A stretch of DNA of 10,144 nucleotides, from contig DISE01000038.1 in assembly GCA_002421865.1 (NCBI GenBank), positions 259 through 10,402 of the forward strand, given 5' to 3'. The position numbers and the translations under genes are program-made. Source of the stretch: Castellaniella sp. UBA6218. Lineage in GTDB: Bacteria; Pseudomonadota; Gammaproteobacteria; Burkholderiales; Burkholderiaceae_B. Shown here piece after piece: positions 1-6,075 of the stretch (position 1 is the first letter of the stretch; each line of letters begins with the position of its first letter). The notes under the pieces were generated by a model. That model saw only the letters and a list, made by a program, of their open reading frames with translations. It had not been told where the DNA came from and made no database searches.

Positions 1-118
1 CCCAGACGCGCAACGTGTCCTTGGCCAGGCCCGTTTCACGTGCGACGGTGGCGATCGACAAACCGCCATCGCCCGCTGAAGGCTGTGTGTCGCTGGGGGT
101 GGGGGCGATGGAGCTCAT
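1..118 (-). CDS. MerR-family transcriptional regulator, N-terminus (partial; LitR/CarH-like by context)
   Basis: The reverse strand from the ATG at 118-116 reads 39 codons to the window edge. After a poorly conserved 20-residue leader, residues 21-38 (SIATVARETGLAKDTLRV) followed by W39 form the typical first helix-turn-helix of a MerR protein, which usually continues as W-E-R-R-Y-G-F-P. Known MerR proteins bind dyad operators as dimers. The LitR/CarH branch carries a C-terminal B12-binding domain, is released from DNA by light, and commonly sits beside photolyase and CFA-like genes, as here. The assignment to that branch is inferred from the neighbours only, because the effector domain is outside the window. 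Its promoter appears to share an operator with the divergent operon, which would allow autoregulation. The start was chosen because it is the only ATG that fits and puts the HTH at the usual distance from the N-terminus. Confidence 0.85.
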   Translation of the reverse strand, partial: MSSIAPTPSDTQPSAGDGGLSIATVARETGLAKDTLRVW

Positions 119-143
119 GATGGCCTGGAGTCTGGTTGATTCA

Positions 144-172
144 ATTGTCTAAGACAAAACTGGTTTTGTCTA
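144..172 (-). promoter_or_regulatory. Candidate promoter of the divergent merR gene
   Basis: On the reverse strand TAGACA (172-167; 5 of 6 to the -35 consensus) is followed after 17 bases by GACAAT (149-144; 4 of 6 to the -10 consensus). It overlaps the operon promoter and the same dyads, so one protein could repress both directions. The leader to the ATG at 118 would be only about 20 bases. Confidence 0.4.
145..171. promoter_or_regulatory. Putative MerR/LitR operator: nested inverted repeats
   Basis: Three copies of one hexamer alternate in orientation: TTGTCT at 145-150, its complement AGACAA at 152-157, and TTGTCT at 166-171. The right pair extends to a perfect dyad with 9-base arms, AGACAAAAC at 152-160 and GTTTTGTCT at 163-171, around a 2-base centre. 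The left pair forms a second dyad with a 1-base spacer. The repeats are AT-rich against a GC-rich genome and lie in the only real intergenic gap. A MerR-type dimer or tetramer is the likely ligand, given the divergent merR gene. The binding itself is inferred. Confidence 0.6.
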
Positions 173-179
173 GTATATT
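151..179 (+). promoter_or_regulatory. Candidate sigma70-type promoter of the operon
   Basis: AAGACA at 151-156 (4 of 6 to the -35 consensus) and TATATT at 174-179 (5 of 6 to the -10 consensus) are separated by 17 bases. Nearly the whole perfect dyad (152-171) lies within the -35 and spacer, so a bound dimer would block or distort polymerase binding. Transcription would begin near 186, leaving a leader of about 50 bases before the ATG at 238. A long-spacer reading is also possible: TTGTCT at 145-150, 20 bases, then TAGTAT at 171-176. That spacing is typical of classical MerR-activated promoters. I cannot decide between them from sequence alone. Confidence 0.45.
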
Positions 180-237
180 ACGTCATCAGTGTAGCGTGCG
201 GGAGTGTCCCTGTGCGTGACGATGAATCGGGAAAACC

Positions 238-1542
238 ATGAAAGTCGCTGTCATTGGATCGGGCATTTCAGGCTTGGCGGCTGCTCACCGTCTGAAAGGC
301 CAGGCGCGGGTGACGCTGTTCGAGGCGGGAGACTATTTTGGCGGTCACACGCACTCCGTACAGGTCGACTTGCCGGATGCCCGGGGCCGCCAGGTCTCTC
401 ATGCGGTCGACACGGGGTTCCTGGTTTTCAATGAGCGAACGTATCCTGGACTCATTGACCTGTTCCAGGAGCTGGGCGTGACCACTGCTCCTTCCGACAT
501 GTCGTTCTCCGTTCAGGTCCCGGGCGCCGGGCCTGGGGGCGCCCACGTCCTGGAATGGAGCGGCTCCAGCCTGGGCACGGTGTTCGCCCAGCGCCGCAAT
601 CTGCTGCGCCCGCGCTTTCTGGGGATGCTCTGCGAGCTGCTGCGCTTCAACCGCTTGTGCACCCGTCTCGCCACCCGGGGAGACGATGCCGCCTTGGTCC
701 AGCCGCTGGGCGATTTTCTGGACCATCACGGTTTCAGCGAAGCCTTCCGGCACTGGTATTTCCTGCCCATGCTGGGTTGCATCTGGAGTTGCCCCACCGA
801 TCAGATGCTGAGATTCCCCGTGGCCACCATGGTGCGGTTCTGTCATAACCACGGACTCCTCCAGGTCCAGGACCGGCCGCAATGGCATACCGTGGCCGGT
901 GGCGCGCACCAGTATGTGGCCAGGATGCTCCAGGGCCTGGATGCCCGCCTGGCGACGCCTGTCGAGCGGGTCCGGCGCGACGAGGCCAGCGTGTACGTTC
1001 ATGCGGCGGGTGAAACCGAGCGTTTCGATGCCGTGGTGCTCGCGGTGCACAGCGATCAGGCCCTGCGGATGCTGGAGCGTCCCACCGCGCAAGAGCAGGC
1101 GGTGCTCGGGGCCGTCCGCTACCAGGCGAATCGTGCCATCCTGCATACCGACACCGCCGTGATGCCGAGGCATCGCGCCGCCTGGGCTGCGTGGAACTAT
1201 GAGCGTTCCGCGGATGGTGCGCGCGAGTCTGCACGCGTCTGTCTCCACTACTGGCTCAACCGCCTGCAACCGCTGCCGTTCGCGCAGCCCGTGATGGTGT
1301 CCCTCAATCCGGTCCGCGACATCGATCCCGCGCGGGTGCTGGGCGAGTTCGATTACGACCATCCGGTGTTCGACATCGGGGCCATGGCGGCACAGCGGCG
1401 TCTGCCGCAGTTGCAGGGCGGGTGGCGCACCTGGTACGCAGGCGCCTGGACCGGCTATGGCTTTCATGAGGATGGTCTGCAGTCGGGCTACCGCGCAGCG
1501 GATCTGCTGCTGGCGCAATGGCGCCGCCGGGAGGCGGCATGA
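238..1542 (+). CDS. NAD(P)/FAD-dependent oxidoreductase, amine-oxidase/desaturase-like (COG2907 type)
   Basis: This 434-residue flavoprotein is the first gene of the operon. A Rossmann dinucleotide motif begins at once (GSGISG, residues 7-12) and is followed by E29 at the ribose-binding position and the GGHTHS segment (35-40) typical of amine-oxidase and phytoene-desaturase relatives. The C-terminus has the expected flavin-contacting segment (YAGAWTGYGFHEDGLQSG, 400-417). Members of this family sit beside CFA-like methyltransferases in many bacteria. Plant cyclopropane synthases carry a related FAD oxidase domain fused in front of the methyltransferase domain. In R. sphaeroides furan-fatty-acid synthesis a desaturase, UfaD, acts on methylated phospholipid acyl chains, and a comparable role is a reasonable inference here. 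The start at 238 follows a GGGA at 229-232 and places the FAD motif at the very N-terminus. The stop overlaps the next start (ATGA). Confidence 0.88.
   Translation: MKVAVIGSGISGLAAAHRLKGQARVTLFEAGDYFGGHTHSVQVDLPDARGRQVSHAVDTGFLVFNERTYPGLIDLFQELGVTTAPSDMSFSVQVPGAGPGGAHVLEWSGSSLGTVFAQRRNLLRPRFLGMLCELLRFNRLCTRLATRGDDAALVQPLGDFLDHHGFSEAFRHWYFLPMLGCIWSCPTDQMLRFPVATMVRFCHNHGLLQVQDRPQWHTVAGGAHQYVARMLQGLDARLATPVERVRRDEASVYVHAAGETERFDAVVLAVHSDQALRMLERPTAQEQAVLGAVRYQANRAILHTDTAVMPRHRAAWAAWNYERSADGARESARVCLHYWLNRLQPLPFAQPVMVSLNPVRDIDPARVLGEFDYDHPVFDIGAMAAQRRLPQLQGGWRTWYAGAWTGYGFHEDGLQSGYRAADLLLAQWRRREAA
1523..1538 (+). promoter_or_regulatory. Hairpin with GNRA-type loop over the DUF1365 ribosome binding site
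   Basis: GCCGCC (1523-1528) and GGCGGC (1533-1538) can form a 6-bp all-GC stem capped by GGGA, which fits the GNRA tetraloop rule. The Shine-Dalgarno sequence GGGAGG (1529-1534) is half in the loop and half in the stem, and the ATG at 1539 follows directly. A ribosome finishing the upstream gene at 1540-1542 would open the stem, so translation of DUF1365 may depend on translation of the oxidoreductase. The RNA structure is predicted by eye. Confidence 0.45.
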
Positions 1543-2369
1543 GCCCGGGCCTCGATCATCGTGTCTTACCGGGCAATCGGCCGTATATCGGCTTCGGCCA
1601 TGTCTGGCATGACAGGCTGCGTCCGCGCCGCCATCGGTTCGTCGTGCCGACGTTTTTTCTCATGCTGCCCATGCGCTCATTGCGCCAGCGACCGCAGTTG
1701 GCGGCCCCCCTGGCGATGAACCGTGCCGGAGCGCTTTCTTTCCGGGATGCCGATCATGGCGATGGACGTGGTCCGGGGCAGGGCGGGGCGCTGGCCTGGC
1801 TGGAGGCGTTGTTGAGCGCCGAAGGCATCCACGATGCGCAAGGCGAGATCTGGCTGCAATGCTATCCCCGTGTGCTGGGATACACCTTCAAACCGGTGAG
1901 TTTCTGGTATTGCCACCGGTCCGATGACAGTTTGCGCGTCATCGTGGCCGAGGTGAACAACACGTTCGGTGAACGTCATGCCTACGTGCTCGATCAACCG
2001 CGCTACGGCCAGATGCTGCAGGCGCGTAAAGTCTTCCATGTCTCGCCGTTCTGTCCCCTGCAGGGCGGCTACCGATTCGAATTCCACCGCACCGGCCCTC
2101 TGGGACTGGGATCGGTGCGGGTGAAAATCGATTATCGCGACAACGAAGGCCCCATGCTGCTGACAGGCGTGGCCGGGCGTCTCGAGCCGCTGAATCCCGA
2201 AAGCCGTCGCCGCGCGCTTTGGCGCTACCCCCTGATGACGCTGGGCGTCATGGCACGCATCCTCTGGAATGCCTTTCTGCTCTGGCTGAAACGGGTACCC
2301 GTTCACGCGAAACCCGAAGCGCCGGCGCGGCCTGTTTCCCGTTCTTTTCCCTCGGACGACTGGCAATGA
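1539..2369 (+). CDS. DUF1365 family protein
   Basis: The 276-residue product carries the DUF1365 signatures: an N-terminal H-x-x-R-L-R-P-x-x-H-x-F pattern (HDRLRPRRHRF, residues 24-34), the hallmark RVLGYTFKPVSFWYCH (111-126), VAEVNNTFGERHAYVL (136-151) and KVFHVSPF (164-171). No enzymatic activity is established for the family to my knowledge. It is found almost always between an FAD oxidoreductase and a CFA-like methyltransferase, as here, so a role in acyl-chain modification is inferred from context. A basic tail (residues 250-276) follows a hydrophobic stretch near 233-250 that may touch the membrane. I chose the ATG at 1539 over one in frame at 1518 because it has a strong GGGAGG site 4 bases upstream and makes the ATGA overlap seen elsewhere in this operon. 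The 3' end also overlaps the next start by ATGA. Confidence 0.9.
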   Translation: MSPGLDHRVLPGNRPYIGFGHVWHDRLRPRRHRFVVPTFFLMLPMRSLRQRPQLAAPLAMNRAGALSFRDADHGDGRGPGQGGALAWLEALLSAEGIHDAQGEIWLQCYPRVLGYTFKPVSFWYCHRSDDSLRVIVAEVNNTFGERHAYVLDQPRYGQMLQARKVFHVSPFCPLQGGYRFEFHRTGPLGLGSVRVKIDYRDNEGPMLLTGVAGRLEPLNPESRRRALWRYPLMTLGVMARILWNAFLLWLKRVPVHAKPEAPARPVSRSFPSDDWQ

Positions 2370-3589
2370 ACATCAAAACGTCATCCTCATTTCCCTCCGG
2401 GCTTCCCGCCGACATGCCGGCCGCCGCGCGCACCTGCCTGCGCTGGTTGCAGCGCTTGCAGCATGGCACGCTCCATCTGGAGGCCCCTGACGGCAGCATG
2501 CTGCAGCTGGGCCGGGGGGGGCAGCCTCACGCCAGTTTGCGGTTGCGCGACTGGCGCGTCTTTGGCGCGGTGCTGCGCTCGGGCGACATCGGTCTGGCGC
2601 AAGGGTATATCGCGGGCGACTGGAGCACTCCGCATCTGGCCGATCTGCTGCGGCTGCTGATCGCCAATCGCAACACGCTGGAAACGCTGGTCTATGGAAG
2701 CTGGTGGGGGCGGCTGCTCTATCGCTTGCGTCACCTGATGCACCGCAATACCCGCCCCGGGAGCCGGCGCAATATTCAGGCTCACTACGATCTGGGCAAT
2801 GACTTCTATCAGCTCTGGCTCGATCCGGGCATGAATTACTCCGCCGCCTGGTTTCAGGGGGATCTGTCCGGCGATCTGTCCCAGGCCCAGCGCGCGAAGA
2901 TCGGTCGCGCCCTGCGAAGCGCCGGAGTAGGACCCGGCAGCCGTGTCCTGGAGATCGGCTGTGGTTGGGGCGCGCTGGCCGAAATGGCGGCGGGTGAGTT
3001 CCAGGCCCATGTCACAGGCGTCACTCTGTCCACCGAACAATTGGCCTGGGCCCGGGAGCGGATGTCGCGCGCCGGGCTCGCGTCACGGGCCGACTTGCGC
3101 CTGGAGGACTATCGCGATATCCAGGACGAACCGTTCGATGCGGTCTGCTCCATTGAAATGATCGAGGCAGTGGGCCAGTCCTATTGGCCCGATTATTTTG
3201 GTGCCCTGGCGCGGTTGCTGAAACCGGGCGGCAAGGCCTGCGTGCAGAGCATCGTCATCGACGATGCGCTGTTCGAGCGGTATGTGCAGGGCACCGACTT
3301 CATTCAGCAGTACGTCTTCCCGGGCGGCTGCCTGCCCAGCCCGACGCAGTTTCGTGTGCAAGCCCGACAGGCGGGCTTGCGCGTGGCCGACGAATTCGCC
3401 TTCGGCACCGACTATGCGGAAACCCTGCGCCGCTGGCGTCAGCGTTTCACGCAGCATCGCGCCGAGGTGCTGGCGCAAGGGTTCGATGCCGGTTTTCTGC
3501 GGACCTGGGAGTTCTATCTTGCCTACTGCGAGGCGGCGTTCGATACCGGCAACATCGACGTGGTCCAGTACACGCTGGTGAAAGATTGA
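2366..3589 (+). CDS. Cyclopropane-fatty-acyl-phospholipid synthase-like SAM methyltransferase
   Basis: This 407-residue protein has the two-part layout of E. coli Cfa: an N-terminal lipid-facing region (about 1-130), then a class I methyltransferase domain with NIQAHYDLGNDFY (about 135-147) and the SAM loop VLEIGCGWG (194-202). Further matches are SIEMIEAVG (262-270) and FPGGCLPS. Cfa transfers a methylene from SAM to a cis double bond of membrane phospholipid acyl chains. Of the five bicarbonate-binding positions of E. coli Cfa, E267, I296 and Y350 are kept, but C139 is replaced by A160 and H266 by Q294. The protein may therefore make a methyl-branched unsaturated chain, as the R. sphaeroides methylase UfaM does, rather than a cyclopropane; this is inference. 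The start at 2366 forms an ATGA overlap with DUF1365; an in-frame ATG upstream would run far into that gene. A run of eight G lies near codon 50. Confidence 0.88.
   Translation: MNIKTSSSFPSGLPADMPAAARTCLRWLQRLQHGTLHLEAPDGSMLQLGRGGQPHASLRLRDWRVFGAVLRSGDIGLAQGYIAGDWSTPHLADLLRLLIANRNTLETLVYGSWWGRLLYRLRHLMHRNTRPGSRRNIQAHYDLGNDFYQLWLDPGMNYSAAWFQGDLSGDLSQAQRAKIGRALRSAGVGPGSRVLEIGCGWGALAEMAAGEFQAHVTGVTLSTEQLAWARERMSRAGLASRADLRLEDYRDIQDEPFDAVCSIEMIEAVGQSYWPDYFGALARLLKPGGKACVQSIVIDDALFERYVQGTDFIQQYVFPGGCLPSPTQFRVQARQAGLRVADEFAFGTDYAETLRRWRQRFTQHRAEVLAQGFDAGFLRTWEFYLAYCEAAFDTGNIDVVQYTLVKD
2514..2521 (+). repeat. G8 homopolymer inside the CFA-like gene
   Basis: Eight consecutive G encode the end of Arg and two Gly codons at about residues 50-52. 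Slippage here would shift the frame before the catalytic domain. It is the longest homopolymer I noticed in the window. Confidence 0.9.
3358..3380. repeat. Perfect 9-bp inverted repeat with 5-base loop within the CFA-like gene
   Basis: GCAAGCCCG (3358-3366) and CGGGCTTGC (3372-3380) flank the loop ACAGG. A G:U and a further G:C pair can extend the stem outward. It lies inside codons for residues about 331-339 and is not followed by a T-run, so it is not a normal terminator. It could slow ribosomes, or stabilise or cut the long mRNA, but chance is possible in GC-rich coding DNA. Confidence 0.5.
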
Positions 3590-3596
3590 ATACGCG

Positions 3597-4229
3597 ATGC
3601 CCGCACGACCGATACCCATGCCCGCCGGCCGCCCGACTCCGTCCGGACACTCCCCGCTGAGACGCCGGCTGCTCCTCAGCAGCTTGGCCCTGGCGGCCCC
3701 GATGGTGGCCGCCGAGCCGGACCGGACGGAAGCCGAGGCGGGTGGCCCGCCGGTTTTCGTGCGCCGGATGCTGCCCGATGCGGCCCTGGCGGGAGAGGGG
3801 CGGCTGCGCTTTTTCGGACTGCGCATCTACGACGCCCGTCTGTGGGTGGGGCGGCAGTTCGAGGCAGACGATTTCGGCGCCTACCCATTGGCCCTGGAAC
3901 TGACCTATCACCGCGCTTTCGCCGGCGCCGATATCGCGAAACGATCCATCGAGGAGATCGAACAGCAGGGCGGCCTGATGCCAGGCCAGGCGCTGCGCTG
4001 GCGCAAGGATCTGGCCGGGCTGCTCCCCGATGTGCGGCCCGGGGACCGCCTCACGGGGCTGTATCGGCCCGGACGCGGGATGACGGTCTGGCAGGGGTCG
4101 CGGCAGCTTGGCTCCATCGAGGACGGCGAACTGGCGCTGAGGTTTTTTGGCATCTGGCTGTCCACCCGGACATCCGAGCCGGATTTGCGCAGCGCCTTGC
4201 TGGCCCGCCTGACGGAGGCCAGGCCATGA
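3597..4229 (+). CDS. Chalcone-isomerase-like exported protein
   Basis: The 210-residue product opens with a basic, proline-rich stretch, then LRRRLLLSSLALAAPMVAA (residues 21-39), a signal peptide likely cut after A39. The R-R pair before the hydrophobic core also leaves Tat export possible. The mature part fits bacterial chalcone-isomerase-like proteins: FGLRIYDARLWV (73-84), LTYHRAFAGADIAKRSIEEI (102-121), a PGDRL turn near 148-152, and FGIWL (184-188) followed by T-S-E-P-D-L-R near the end. In plants, non-catalytic CHI-fold proteins bind fatty acids. A periplasmic acyl-chain-binding role next to lipid-modifying enzymes is therefore plausible but inferred; flavonoid chemistry is unlikely. 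The start at 3597 lies 7 bases after the CFA-like stop and has only a weak ribosome site; ATG at 3618 is an alternative that keeps the signal peptide. The 3' end overlaps the transporter start by ATGA. Confidence 0.78.
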   Translation: MPARPIPMPAGRPTPSGHSPLRRRLLLSSLALAAPMVAAEPDRTEAEAGGPPVFVRRMLPDAALAGEGRLRFFGLRIYDARLWVGRQFEADDFGAYPLALELTYHRAFAGADIAKRSIEEIEQQGGLMPGQALRWRKDLAGLLPDVRPGDRLTGLYRPGRGMTVWQGSRQLGSIEDGELALRFFGIWLSTRTSEPDLRSALLARLTEARP

Positions 4230-5530
4230 GCCGCCCCGCAGTCCTGGAACCGGCGCGTTCCATGCCGCCGGGCGATGGCCTGGCCTACGGTCTGCTGGGA
4301 CTGCCCCTGGCTTTTGTCGCGATCCCGATCTATGTGGTGTTGCCCCATTATTACGCCAGTGATCTCGGGCTGCCGCTGGCGCTGGTGGGAGCGCTGCTGC
4401 TGCTCGTGCGCCTCATGGACGCGGGTGTCGAACCCCTGCTGGGGCGTTTGAGCGATCATCTGTATCGTCACAGCATCCTGGCCGTGTTGTGGGTGGCGGG
4501 CGCTTCGGCGCTGCTGCTGGGGCTGGGCATGACGGGGCTGTTTTTCCCCCAGGCGCAGGGGGAGGCCCCGCTGGCGGCATGGATGGTCGCAGGCCTTTTG
4601 TTCACTTGTCTGGCCCACAGCCAGCTGATCATCTCGCATCAGGCATGGGGGGTGCGCCTCGGAGGGGATGCCGTTCAGCGCAGCCGCATCGTCGCCTGGC
4701 GCGAGGGCCTGGGGCTGGTGGGTGTGATCACGGCCAGTGCGATCGCTGTGAACGGGAGCCCCCACAACATGCTGAAGGTTCTGGCCATGGCGCTGCTGTT
4801 CGCCTGGCTCGCATTGTGGCATGCCCCGCGGCCGCCGGTGATGGCGCGGACCCGGGCACCGGCGGGGAAAGCCGCCGGAGCGTTTCTTCTATGGGAGCCG
4901 CTGAAGGAGCGGCCATTCCGACGCCTGCTGGCTGTGTTTCTGTTCAATGGCATTGCCGGCGCCATTCCGGCCGCGCTGATGCTGTTCTTCGCGCAGGATC
5001 GGCTGCAGGCCAGTGCGTCCCAGGTCGCGCTTTTCCTGGTCCTCTACTTCGTCAGCGGAGCGCTTTCCATGCCGCTCTGGGTGCGGGTCGTGCATCGCCT
5101 CGGCCTGGAGCGGACATGGCGCGCCGGCATGCTGCTGGCAGTGGTCTGTTTTGGCTGGGTGGCGGGCCTGGACAGCGGCCAGGTGGTGGCGTTTTCCGTC
5201 ATCTGCGTGCTCTCGGGCGCGGCGCTGGGGGCCGATCTGGTCGTGCCAGGCGCGCTGCTGGCTTTGCTGATCGAGCGTCATGGCGCCCAAGGCGTGCGCG
5301 ATGGCGCGTACCTGGGATGGTGGAATCTGGCGACCAAACTCAATCTTGCGCTGGCCGCCGGGGTGACGCTGCCACTGCTGCAATGGCTGGGCTATGCGCC
5401 CGGCAGCCGGGATCCGCACGCGCTGCAGCTTCTGGCCTGGACCTACGGTCTTTTGCCCTGCGCGCTCAAGCTGGGCGCCGCCTGGCTGCTGCACCGGTTG
5501 TTCATTGTCTCTCACGCGAACGAAGGATGA
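4226..5530 (+). CDS. MFS transporter, GPH (sugar:cation symporter)-like
   Basis: The 434-residue protein is strongly hydrophobic with about 12 predicted membrane helices and a central cytoplasmic loop near residues 200-232. The first loop carries VRLMDAGVEPLLGRLSD (61-77), matching the GPH/MelB family signature R-x-x-D-x-x-x-D-P-x-x-G-x-x-x-D but with Glu (E69) at the second acidic position. The second half has P-G-A-L-L-A-L-L (341-348), then R-D-G-A-Y-L-G-W-W-N (358-367) with a conserved Lys at 371, also typical. GPH members move small solutes with Na+ or H+. The substrate here is unknown, and a lipid or lipid-derived compound is suggested only by the operon. A similar transporter gene sits among the singlet-oxygen-induced genes of R. 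sphaeroides, as far as I recall. The start at 4226 overlaps the previous stop by ATGA; the longer open frame upstream is a shadow of the CHI-like gene. Confidence 0.83.
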   Translation: MSRPAVLEPARSMPPGDGLAYGLLGLPLAFVAIPIYVVLPHYYASDLGLPLALVGALLLLVRLMDAGVEPLLGRLSDHLYRHSILAVLWVAGASALLLGLGMTGLFFPQAQGEAPLAAWMVAGLLFTCLAHSQLIISHQAWGVRLGGDAVQRSRIVAWREGLGLVGVITASAIAVNGSPHNMLKVLAMALLFAWLALWHAPRPPVMARTRAPAGKAAGAFLLWEPLKERPFRRLLAVFLFNGIAGAIPAALMLFFAQDRLQASASQVALFLVLYFVSGALSMPLWVRVVHRLGLERTWRAGMLLAVVCFGWVAGLDSGQVVAFSVICVLSGAALGADLVVPGALLALLIERHGAQGVRDGAYLGWWNLATKLNLALAAGVTLPLLQWLGYAPGSRDPHALQLLAWTYGLLPCALKLGAAWLLHRLFIVSHANEG

Positions 5531-5534
5531 CATC

Positions 5535-6071
5535 ATGACCACACGCCGCCATGTTCTTTGTGCCCTGATCGCGGGACCCGCCGTGCTGGCGGGATGCGCC
5601 GGCCCCAAAGTGGTCGACTATGCGGAACAACGGCCCAGACTGGAGCTGGACCGCTACTTCAATGGCCGTGTCAGGGCCCATGGCATTTTTCAGAAGCGCA
5701 GCGGGGAAGTCGCCCGCCGGTTCACCGTGATCATGGATTGCCGCTGGGAGGGCAATCAGGGGGTGCTCGACGAAGCCTTCACCTATTCGGATGGCACGAA
5801 GCAGCGACGTGTCTGGCATTTGACCAAACTCGACGGCGGCCGCTACGTGGGTCGCGCCGATGACGTGGTCGGGGAGGCCCGGGGGCAGGAATCCGGCAAT
5901 GCCTTCCGCTGGAACTACACCCTGCGGCTGCCGGTGGACGGCAAGGAATACGAGGTGCAATTCGATGACTGGATGTTCCTGGTCGATGAACAGGTGATGC
6001 TCAACCGGGCCACCATGAGCAAGTTCGGCATCACGCTGGGTGAAGTGCTGCTGTCATTCACAAAGGAATAG
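5535..6071 (+). CDS. DUF3833 family lipoprotein
   Basis: This 178-residue protein begins with a short basic N-terminus, a hydrophobic core and the lipobox LAGC with the acylated cysteine at residue 21, so it should be anchored to a membrane as a lipoprotein. Residue 22 is Ala, not Asp, which favours sorting to the outer membrane. The mature part matches DUF3833 by the pattern LELDRYFNGRVRAHGIFQ (36-53), then R-R-F-T-V-I-M (61-67) and W-x-F-x-L-V-D-E (146-152 area). The family has no known activity. It is regularly found with the CFA-like, DUF1365 and SDR genes of this type of operon, so an envelope role linked to modified lipids is inferred. The ATG at 5535 has AAGGA about 8 bases upstream and lies 4 bases after the transporter stop. 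An ATG at 5527 is in another frame and stops at once. Confidence 0.85.
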   Translation: MTTRRHVLCALIAGPAVLAGCAGPKVVDYAEQRPRLELDRYFNGRVRAHGIFQKRSGEVARRFTVIMDCRWEGNQGVLDEAFTYSDGTKQRRVWHLTKLDGGRYVGRADDVVGEARGQESGNAFRWNYTLRLPVDGKEYEVQFDDWMFLVDEQVMLNRATMSKFGITLGEVLLSFTKE

Positions 6072-6075
6072 CGCG

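Noticed and set aside
204..434. 76-codon plus-strand open frame across the leader and start of the first operon gene
   Set aside because: It has no motif, overlaps the FAD-binding start in another frame and has no better ribosome site. A leader peptide is conceivable but unsupported.
268..1518. 416-codon open frame on the minus strand opposite the FAD oxidoreductase gene
   Set aside because: It mirrors a well-supported flavoprotein gene; its translation has no recognisable motif and it arises from GC-rich third positions.
3842..4225. In-frame extension of the transporter gene upstream of 4226
   Set aside because: The extension lies wholly inside the CHI-like gene, is hydrophilic and Arg/Pro-rich, and the ATG at 4226 forms the ATGA overlap typical of this operon.
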